Below are positions 45,927-54,100 of a DNA stretch of 64,000 bases, piece after piece (the stretch's first letter is position 1; each line of letters begins with the position of its first letter). Under the pieces are notes generated by a model. That model was not told the origin of the DNA. It worked only from the letters and a program-made list of their open reading frames with translations, and did no database searches. The translations under genes were made by a program, and so were the position numbers. This DNA comes from Anaerolineales bacterium (GTDB lineage: Bacteria; Chloroflexota; Anaerolineae; Anaerolineales; Villigracilaceae): assembly GCA_015075725.1 (NCBI GenBank), contig JABTTV010000001.1:1302001-1366000 (forward strand), in the 5' to 3' direction.

Positions 45927-47087
45927 ATGAAAATTCTCACCGTCCTCACGTATTACCGTCCGCACACCAGCGGGTTGACCATATATGCCGAGCGCCTCGC
46001 GCGCGCCTTTGCAAAGCGCGGGCACCAGGTCACGGTGATGACCACGCAGTACGACCCGTCCCTTCCGCTCGAAGAAACAATGGACGGCGTTCGCATCCTC
46101 CGCGTGCCTGTCCTCGCGCGCGTCAGCAAGGGGGTGCTTGCGCCGACCTTTGGTCTCGTCGCCACAAAACTGGTCTGGCAGAACGATGTCGTTCAACTTC
46201 ACCTGCCCCAGTTCGACGCGCCTGGCGTTGCATTACGCGCCCGTCTCTTTGGCAAACCCTCCGTCCTTACCTATCACTGCGACGTGCAGCTCCCGCAAGG
46301 GATGTTCAACCGCGTCGTGAATACCGTGCTGGATTTTCAAAACCACATGGCCGGACTCCTCGCGAATCACATCGTCACCTACACACGGGATTATGCCGAT
46401 CACTCCCCCTACCTGTCGAAATACGCCTCAAAACTGACCCCGATCCTGCCGCCTGTTCAAATGCCGGATGCCAAGCCGGAAGCGGTTTCCGCGTTCTCGG
46501 AGCGATTCCACACAAAGGAACGCAAACCCGTCATCGGCATGGTCACGCGTTTCGCATCCGAGAAGGGAGTGGAAGTACTGCTCGATGCCCTGCCGATGAT
46601 CCTGGAAAAATACCCGAATGCCCAGGTCCTATATGCAGGCCAGCATGAAAATGTGATGGGCGAACAGGCGTATTTCAACCGCCTGATTCCGCGCATTCGC
46701 GAATACGAACTGAAGGGACAATGGACCTTCCTCGGCAACCTCGACCCGGTTCAGCTTTCTGCTGTATATCCAAATCTGGATGTCATTACCGTTCCATCGC
46801 TAAATTCGACCGAGGCGTTTGGGCTGGTTCAGATCGAAGCGATGATGAACGGCGTGCCCAGTGTTCCATCGGCCCTGCCGGGCGTGCGTCAGCCGGTGAA
46901 GATGCACGCCATGGGGGCCGTCTCTGCGATCGGCAATGCCGCGAGTCTTGCAGCCGCCATCCTCGAAGTGCTGGATAACAAGGATAAGTATCGCGGAGAT
47001 GTGGACGCCATCAAAACCGCCTACGATCCCGACTCGATTGCGCAGGAATACGAAAGATTATTCGAAAGATTAAAGAAGGGAAAATAA
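45927..47087 (+). CDS. GT4 family glycosyltransferase
   Basis: These 386 residues form a GT-B glycosyltransferase of the group 1 family. The N-terminal half begins ILTVLTYYRPHTSGLTIYAE. The C-terminal half has MVTRFASEKGVEVLLDAL and the EX7E-like nucleotide-sugar site STEAFGLVQIEAM. It adds a sugar from a nucleotide donor on the cytoplasmic side of the membrane. No ribosome site is apparent and the -10 box is very near, suggesting a near-leaderless mRNA. A small membrane-protein gene follows at once. Confidence 0.92.
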   Translation: MKILTVLTYYRPHTSGLTIYAERLARAFAKRGHQVTVMTTQYDPSLPLEETMDGVRILRVPVLARVSKGVLAPTFGLVATKLVWQNDVVQLHLPQFDAPGVALRARLFGKPSVLTYHCDVQLPQGMFNRVVNTVLDFQNHMAGLLANHIVTYTRDYADHSPYLSKYASKLTPILPPVQMPDAKPEAVSAFSERFHTKERKPVIGMVTRFASEKGVEVLLDALPMILEKYPNAQVLYAGQHENVMGEQAYFNRLIPRIREYELKGQWTFLGNLDPVQLSAVYPNLDVITVPSLNSTEAFGLVQIEAMMNGVPSVPSALPGVRQPVKMHAMGAVSAIGNAASLAAAILEVLDNKDKYRGDVDAIKTAYDPDSIAQEYERLFERLKKGK

Positions 47088-47088
47088 C

Positions 47089-47304
47089 TTGGATGCATTA
47101 GGGATCAATATGGGATTCTTGATCGTTCAATTGGCGGCTGCGCTTTTTCTGCTTTTGCTGCCCGTCAGCGCCTTGATCGATCTCGGCAAAAAGAAACTCG
47201 GGAATTTGCCCACGGCCGTCTGGGCGCTAACCATTTGCCTTATCCCTGTTCTTGGCGCTTTGGCATACTGGATCGTCAAACCTTCCGTTGAAAGTAGAGA
47301 ATAA
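47089..47304 (+). CDS. Small membrane protein, PLDc_N-like
   Basis: A 71-residue protein with two membrane helices; the pattern LLLPVSALIDLGKKK...ALTICLIPVLGALAYWIV resembles the N-terminal domain of cardiolipin synthase-like proteins (PLDc_N), which also occurs alone. TTG at 47089 has a GAAGGG site at correct spacing; an ATG at 47110 is an alternative. Function unknown. Confidence 0.65.
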   Translation: MDALGINMGFLIVQLAAALFLLLLPVSALIDLGKKKLGNLPTAVWALTICLIPVLGALAYWIVKPSVESRE

Positions 47305-47305
47305 T

Positions 47306-48064
47306 TTGCCCAAGGATTTTCTCTTCCTCCAACTCCGCGACCTTCCCTACTTTCGCGCTTTTCTCCGCGCAATCGAGTCGTCCTACTATCAGGACCTGCC
47401 CCTGCCGTCACCGGTCTATGATGTAGGCTGCGGCGACGGCCATTTTGCTTCGCTGACTTTCGACAGAAAACTCGACGTCGGTCTCGACCCGTGGCGTTAT
47501 TCGATGCGCGAAGCGAAGGAATTTGGCGCATATGAATCCCTGGTCGAGGCCGATGGCGCGCAGACTCCCTTTCCCTCAAATTATTTCGCCAGCGGGTTGA
47601 GCAATTCCGTTCTTGAGCACATTCCTCACATCGACTCCGTTCTCAAAGAAACAGCCCGCGTGCTCAAACCCGGCGCGCCTTTCTATTTTTGTGTGCCGAA
47701 CCCCCGTTACTTCTCTGCCCTCTCACTGACCAAAGTTTTTGGCAGACCCTACGAAAATTGGTTCCGGAAAATTTCGCGCGTCCATCATGCGGATGAGCCG
47801 GATGTGTGGGAAAATCGTTTGAGCGATGCAGGGTTTGCCCTCGAACGATGGTGGCATTACTTCTCGCCCGCCGCGATGCGGGTGTTAGAATGGGGACATT
47901 ATTTTGGATTGCCGTCTGTCCTTGCCAAAGCGCTCACCGGAAAATGGATCATCTCTCCCACCAAATGGAACCTTGCCGCGACGGAAGCGTACGTCAAAAA
48001 ATACGCCTCGCCTCAAGCGGTTGAGGATGGAACGTTCACTTTTTATATTGCTAGAAAGCGATAA
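47306..48064 (+). CDS. SAM-dependent class I methyltransferase
   Basis: About 252 residues. The SAM motif I is VYDVGCGDGHFASL (about residues 35-48), followed by the acidic residue in VGLDPW and the LSNSVLEHI segment (motif IV). It belongs to the methyltransferase type 11 group common in glycan clusters. TTG at 47306 directly after the previous stop is taken as start; a longer frame from 47252 overlaps the upstream gene. The acceptor is unknown, possibly a sugar or lipid-linked intermediate. Confidence 0.85.
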   Translation: MPKDFLFLQLRDLPYFRAFLRAIESSYYQDLPLPSPVYDVGCGDGHFASLTFDRKLDVGLDPWRYSMREAKEFGAYESLVEADGAQTPFPSNYFASGLSNSVLEHIPHIDSVLKETARVLKPGAPFYFCVPNPRYFSALSLTKVFGRPYENWFRKISRVHHADEPDVWENRLSDAGFALERWWHYFSPAAMRVLEWGHYFGLPSVLAKALTGKWIISPTKWNLAATEAYVKKYASPQAVEDGTFTFYIARKR

Positions 48065-48113
48065 TTTGTTATTCGTTCTTCGAATAACCTAAACCGAATA
48101 TCGGGTTTCCCCC

Positions 48114-48827
48114 ATGCCCTTCGACGAACATTATTTTTCCACGCATACTTACAAAGACATTACCTTCGCCAAATACAGCATGTATTGGTGGTCGAATCGA
48201 TTCTTCGCCACATTGGCGCGGCGATATGGGCGGCGCGGAGCGCGTCTGCTCGAGGTGGGATCGGGCATGGGGCATCTCGTCGGTCAGTTATCGTCGCGGT
48301 TCGAGGCGTACGGCATGGATTTGAATCATTGGGCGGTGAGTAAATCCAAAGACGCGGCGGAGGGGGCGTCGCTGCAAGTGGCATCGGCGCAGGAATTGCC
48401 CTATAGCGATGGCGCGTTCAACACCGTGATCATCAAACATATCGTCGAACATCTGCCCGACCCGGAAAAAGCGCTGAAGGAAATTGGGCGCGTCACAGGG
48501 AAAGGCGGCGTTCTGATTCTTGCCACGCCAAACCTCGGCTCGCTGCTCAAGCCTTGGAAGGGTGATAAATGGATCGGTTACCAGGACCCGACCCATATTT
48601 CATTGAAGGAACCGGAAGAATGGCTGAGGCTGATAAAAGAAGCGGGTTTTGAATTCATCCGCGTCTTTTCCGACGGATTTTGGGATGTGCCCTATGTTCG
48701 CTTTGTGCCGAAGCAGATACAGAAATTGTTCTTCGGGTCGCTTGGCGGTTTCCAAGCCGTCACCGGCTGGGTCTTTCTGCCGATGCGCTGGGGGGAAAGC
48801 ATTATCGTGATTGCAAGGAAGAAATGA
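48114..48827 (+). CDS. SAM-dependent class I methyltransferase
   Basis: The 237 residues contain motif I LLEVGSGMGHLVGQL (about 41-55), YGMDLN for the ribose-binding acid, and FNTVIIKHIVEHLPDPEKAL. It is another type 11 methyltransferase in the glycan cluster, probably acting on a different acceptor from its neighbours. No clear ribosome site is seen before the ATG. A small gap precedes the glycosyltransferase gene. Confidence 0.87.
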   Translation: MPFDEHYFSTHTYKDITFAKYSMYWWSNRFFATLARRYGRRGARLLEVGSGMGHLVGQLSSRFEAYGMDLNHWAVSKSKDAAEGASLQVASAQELPYSDGAFNTVIIKHIVEHLPDPEKALKEIGRVTGKGGVLILATPNLGSLLKPWKGDKWIGYQDPTHISLKEPEEWLRLIKEAGFEFIRVFSDGFWDVPYVRFVPKQIQKLFFGSLGGFQAVTGWVFLPMRWGESIIVIARKK

Positions 48828-48850
48828 TAAAAATGGTATAGAATCGCGGT

Positions 48851-48880
48851 ACGGATTACGCGTCCTATTGCGTAATCCGT
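48851..48880. repeat. Palindrome merging into heptamer repeat at a start codon
   Basis: ACGGATTACGC and its exact complement (11 bp each) enclose eight bases. The right arm continues into 7-base units TTGCGTA, ATCCGTA, ATTCATA that run up to the ATG at 48889. Confidence 0.7.
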
Positions 48881-48888
48881 AATTCATA

Positions 48889-51099
48889 ATGACGCCCGCC
48901 GTGAACAATATGGAACACGAACCCGCTCCCGAAAAAGAACCCACCGTTCTCGATCTGTATAAATCCCTTACGAAGGACTGGAATACGTTCTTCACGTTCA
49001 TCCGTTCGCTATGGGATGCCCGCCGCCGCGAGGAATTCGACCGTGCGCTGGCGTACGAGGCGGCTCAGAACGCAGCCGCGGAACAAGTCCTCGAACCGGT
49101 CCGCCTCACGACCTTCCCCTGGCGGGCTGTGCTGGCGTTCGGCCTGGCGCTATGCGCGCAGGCCATGGTCGAGCCGCCGCTCCGCCTCGGGATGATCTCA
49201 GTAGTGATCTATCTCGCCGCAATCGGTGTCGGCTTATGGTCGTATCGTTCCAACGAATGGCATCTGCCCGAGATGCCCGCTTCCTGGCGCATGGCCGACC
49301 CATTTTCCGTTCGACTGGTTCCACTGATTTTGGCGGCGATATTGGGCGTCTCTGCCTTTCTGGCATTCGGGGAGGAAAAATTCAATGCCACCAACACTTC
49401 CTTGTGGCTTTTATCCTTGGGGCTATTGGTTTACAGCTTCTGGGTGCGAACGCCAAGTGTTCTGATCCGGGAAGAAAACGCAGTCAGCCCGACCAAGGTC
49501 TGGACCTGGGGCGGAGCCGAACTCAAAATACAAAACTTCGAGATCGTTCGCAACAAATGGCTTCGCTACGGCCTGCTTGCGGCTGTGATCGTCATTGCGG
49601 TTTTCTTCCGCCTGCATCAACTCAACGAAGTTCCCATCGAGCCGTTCAGCGACCATGCCGAAAAAATCCTCGACGTATACGAGATCACTTCGCTTGGCAA
49701 TACCAATATTTTCTTCGAGCGCAACACGGGTCGCGAAGCCTTTCAAATGTATTGGACCCTGCTGGTCCTCAACGTCTTTAATACAGGCTATACCTTCTTC
49801 AGCCTTAAATTGGGCACGGTCCTGCTCGGCATTCTCACCCTTCCCTTCATGTACATGCTTGGAAGGGAATTCGGGAATGCGCGCGTCGCTCTCTTTGTGC
49901 TTTTCCTCTTTGGAGTAGCCAGCTGGCCCAACATCATTTCACGGATCGGTTTGCGCTTCCCGCTATACCCGCTGTTCGCCGCGCCCACGCTTCTTTATCT
50001 CATCCGCGGCCTGCGGACCCAGAACCGTAACGACTTCATCCTCGCCGGTCTCTTTCTCGGACTCGGTTTGCACGGTTACAGCCCCTTCCGCATTGTCCCG
50101 ATCCTGGTGGTCGTTGCGTTTTTGTTTTACTTTCTTCATACGAAATCCGGCGAAGACCGCCGCCGCGCGTTCTTCTGGTTCCTGCTGGTGGTCGTCGTTT
50201 CGGTCTTTGTTTTTTCGCCGCTCTTGCGATATTGGATCGCTCACCCCGACCATTTTGGATATCGCGCTTTCACACGCCTGAGCAGCGTGGAAACTCCGCT
50301 GCCCGGTCCCGCATGGCAGATCTTCCTTTCGAACATGTACAAAGGATTGTTGATGTTCAACTGGGACGACGGCGAGATCGGCACGCATTCCGTCACGCAC
50401 CGCCCCGCATTGGATGTGATCACGGCCTCCTTGTTCTTGATAGGGCTGGTCTTTGTCGTTGTGCGTTACATCCGCCAGCGTGATTGGCGCGATCTGTTCT
50501 TGCTGGCATCCATTCCAATTCTGATTCTGCCGTCCGTGCTTTCGCTGGCGTTCCCTGGTGAGAATCCCGCCTTGAACCGCGCCGGAGGCGCTTCGGTGGT
50601 GGTGTTCGTGATGGCGGCGATGGCGCTCGATGGATTGGTGACCAGTATCGGGTCCGGGATGAAGCGCAAGATCATCGCCTACAGTATGGTGGGAATCCTA
50701 TTCGCAGGCGTTGCGTATTCCAATTACGATATCGTCTTCAATAAATTTTCGACATCGTTTGCGGCGGCGCATTGGAACTCGTCCGAGATGGGCGAGGTCA
50801 TTACCGATTTCAGGAACAAATACGGCGGGACAGATACGGTCTGGATCGTGCCTTATCCATATTGGGTGGATACCCGCCTGCCGGGCATTTACGCAGGCGT
50901 GCCGGATCGAGATTTTGCCATTTGGCCCGATCGTTTCTCGGACAGTCTTGCTTACCCTCCGCCCAAGATGTTCATCTATTGGAATGCGGACACGGAAACT
51001 GAGAGGCTTCTCAGGGAACTCTACCCGAACGGCAAAGTCACCCGCTATACTTCGGCGTTCCCCGGCAAAGACTTTTTTATCTTTTTAGTGGAGCAGTGA
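48889..51099 (+). CDS. GT-C (PMT/ArnT-like, GT39/GT83) membrane glycosyltransferase
   Basis: 736 residues with a cytoplasmic N-terminus of about 80 residues, then around 12 membrane helices and an outer C-terminal domain. The first large loop contains EPFSDHAEKILDVYEI, carrying the catalytic-type Asp of GT-C enzymes; further on comes RIGLRFPLYPLFAAPTLLYL. Such enzymes use lipid-linked sugars to glycosylate proteins or lipids outside the cell. The ATG at 48889 lies within a heptamer repeat and has no ribosome site; ATG at 48910 is an alternative. Confidence 0.83.
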   Translation: MTPAVNNMEHEPAPEKEPTVLDLYKSLTKDWNTFFTFIRSLWDARRREEFDRALAYEAAQNAAAEQVLEPVRLTTFPWRAVLAFGLALCAQAMVEPPLRLGMISVVIYLAAIGVGLWSYRSNEWHLPEMPASWRMADPFSVRLVPLILAAILGVSAFLAFGEEKFNATNTSLWLLSLGLLVYSFWVRTPSVLIREENAVSPTKVWTWGGAELKIQNFEIVRNKWLRYGLLAAVIVIAVFFRLHQLNEVPIEPFSDHAEKILDVYEITSLGNTNIFFERNTGREAFQMYWTLLVLNVFNTGYTFFSLKLGTVLLGILTLPFMYMLGREFGNARVALFVLFLFGVASWPNIISRIGLRFPLYPLFAAPTLLYLIRGLRTQNRNDFILAGLFLGLGLHGYSPFRIVPILVVVAFLFYFLHTKSGEDRRRAFFWFLLVVVVSVFVFSPLLRYWIAHPDHFGYRAFTRLSSVETPLPGPAWQIFLSNMYKGLLMFNWDDGEIGTHSVTHRPALDVITASLFLIGLVFVVVRYIRQRDWRDLFLLASIPILILPSVLSLAFPGENPALNRAGGASVVVFVMAAMALDGLVTSIGSGMKRKIIAYSMVGILFAGVAYSNYDIVFNKFSTSFAAAHWNSSEMGEVITDFRNKYGGTDTVWIVPYPYWVDTRLPGIYAGVPDRDFAIWPDRFSDSLAYPPPKMFIYWNADTETERLLRELYPNGKVTRYTSAFPGKDFFIFLVEQ

Positions 51100-51104
51100 A
51101 TCAG

Positions 51105-51133
51105 GTGACAGTCACTTTCAAAGTGACTGTCAC
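51105..51133. repeat. Perfect 14-bp palindrome directly before the DUF2298 giant gene
   Basis: GTGACAGTCACTTT (51105-51118) and its exact complement (51120-51133) share a single central C. It ends 2 bases before the ATG at 51136, where a ribosome site would normally be. Confidence 0.8.
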
Positions 51134-51135
51134 TT

Positions 51136-54100
51136 ATGCAAAACATCATGACCAGCAAAAAACACTCGTGGCTGTACGACGTACTCCTAATTTTCGTCCT
51201 GCTCCTGGCGGGATTTTTGCGACTCGGCGGCAACAACTGGGGTGAAGGCTATCATCAGCACCCCGACGAATTATTTTTGATGGGCGTTCTCGATAACCTG
51301 CGCGCCAAAGTCTGCGCACAACCAGCGGAGATTCCCGTGGATGCCTGCCCGCCCGAGGATCGCCGCTGGATGAATCCCGGCGAATATTTCGACAGCTCGA
51401 AATCGACGCTCAATCCCTATAACCGCGGATATGCATTCTTCGTCTACGGCAACCTGCCGATGACGCTCACGCGCATCCTCCTGGAAGCGACGGGGAATGA
51501 TGAAATCGGCACATCGAAATTTTTTGCGCGGCAGGTGTCCGCCCTTGCCGACCTGTTCTCCATCTTCTTCCTGTACTTGTTGGTGTCTCGTCTGTATGGG
51601 CGCAAAGTGGGGGTGCTGGCTGCTTTGTTTTCATCGCTGGCGGTGATGCAGATTCAACAATCGCATTATTTTACGTCCGACCTTTTCGTGAATTCGTTCC
51701 TTTTCCTTGCCCTGTGTTTTGCTGTGGGGATTTTGGAATGGAAGGGCGCGGGAAGTGATGAGGAAATAGTTGATCGTGAAAAGGGAATCGTGGATGGCGG
51801 GGATATCCAGCCTTTGCGCGTTGCTTCCCGCTTGTCTTTGATCACCAGTCTTTTCAAACAACCGCTTTTCTATCTCTCCGCGGGCTTTGGCTTCGCGCTC
51901 GGCATGGCGATGGCGTCCAAGATCAATGCCGCGGCGATGGCGGTCGTTCTTCCGTTCGCGTTCTTCGTCCGCTGGCTGGTTCACGACCGTAAAAAAAACC
52001 TGACGACTGGATACTGGTCGTTGATCATTCTATCGCTTGTGGCTGGCGGACTCGCCTGCATCCTTTCCTTCCGCATCTTCCAGCCTTACGCCTTCGACGG
52101 CTTGATGCTCGACAAGGGATGGATCGCGGGAATCTCGGAACAACGCCTGCAAGCCACCGGAAGGGCAGACCTGCCATGGAATCTTCAATGGGCGCGCCGT
52201 TCGCACCTGTATTCATTCGAGAATCTCACCTTGTGGGGGCTTGGGCTTCCGCTCGGCATTCTGGCGTGGGCGGGATTCCTGTATATGGGCTGGCGCGTCT
52301 TCAAAGGCGAATACCGCCATCTTCTACTTTGGGGTTGGACGGCATTCTATTTCACCTGGCAATCGCTTCAGTTCAACGCCACCATGCGTTATCAATTGCC
52401 GATCTATCCCCTGCTTTGCATGATGGCAGCTTGGGTGTTGTTCGAGTTCCCGAAACAGTTTAAATTCCGTAATACATATTCCGTAATGCGTTATTTAACC
52501 GCAGGGGTTGGCACGGTTGTCCTCGCCCTCACCGCCATCTGGGCGTTCGCCTTCCAAAGCATTTACCTGCGCGACGAGACTCGCATGGCGGCCTCGCGTT
52601 GGATGTTCCAGAACGTGCCATCATCGGTCAACCTTGTCGTCGAAACAGGCCACAATGCATACAGCCAGCCTCTGGCAGTATTACCGGGCTTTCCAATCGT
52701 GAACGGGACTCCCTACACAATTCCCTTCATCCCGAAAGAGGACGGCGCATTGACCGAAGTGACTTTTGCATATGCCCGCGACGATTCCGGGATACCCGCC
52801 CCGGTCAACCTGACCCTCACTTCCGCCTCACAACCGGACCTTGTGCTGGGTCGCGCCTCCACGATGTTGGATACCTCTCGGACGACGAATCCGCGCGGCG
52901 TGCCGTTGACGTTTACTTTCGATAAGGTCATCCCGCTTTCCACGAAAGAGTCTTACACCATCAGTATCGAAACACTCGGTCAGGCTCTCTTCATCCAAGG
53001 CTCGGCTGTCGTCAACGAATCGGATTACGACTGGGGCCTGCCGTTCCGTATCGACGGACACGATCCCTACGGCGGGATGTACAGCAACGACGACCTTGTT
53101 TTGCAGGTCTATTGGCCCGACGACGCCAATAAACTTAACCGGTTCGTCGAAATCCTGTCAAAAGCGGATTACATTGTCATTCCCACCAACCATCAATACG
53201 GGCAGATCACACGTTTGCCGGAGCGTTATCCGCTTACGACACTCTATTACCGCGAATTGATCGGTTGTCCTGAAGGCGAAGAGATCATCGAATGCTATCG
53301 TGTCGCCCAGCCTGGAACGTATGAAGGCAGGCTTGGATTCGAACTGGCGTCGGTTTTTGAGTCGTACCCGACATTGGGCGGTATCGTCATTAACGACCAG
53401 CGGGCGGAGGAAGCTTTCACTTTTTACGACCACCCGAAGGTGATGATCTTCAGGAAAACGGATACGTTCACCACAGACCGGGTTCGCGCAATACTCGGCT
53501 CGGTGGATTTGTCCAAGGTCGTTCCGCTCACGCCGACCCAGTTCAGCGATTTCAAAACGCTGATGCTGCCGGAGTCGCGCCTGGCGAGTCAGCGCGCGGG
53601 CGGGACGTGGTCGCAGTTGTTCGATTATGACTGGCTTCAGAACAAATATCCGCTTCTGGGTGTGTTGCTTTGGTACACATTCCTCTTCGTCCTTGGCGTA
53701 TTCGCCTATCCAATTGCGAGATTGGCTCTGCCGGGCTTGAGGCAATATTCGTATGCACTGGGCAGGATTGTCGGCCTGGTCCTGCTTGCGTGGCTGGCAT
53801 GGATGGGCGGTTCGCTCGGTGTGCCGTACACGCGGATCAGTATCGGCGTGGCATTCGGTCTGGTGGCAGTGACAGGCATCGGCTTATGGATGAGGCGCAG
53901 GGCGGAATTCAAAGAGGATTGGAATTCTCAACGTCAGTTTTTCGTGATGGTGGAGATCGTCTTCCTGGTATTTTTCCTGATCGACCTGCTCATCCGGCTG
54001 GGAAATCCGGATATGTGGCACCCGTCCAAAGGCGGCGAACGTCCGATGGATTTCTCGTATTTCAACGCGGTCTTGAAGAGCACGAGTTTCCCGCCGTACG

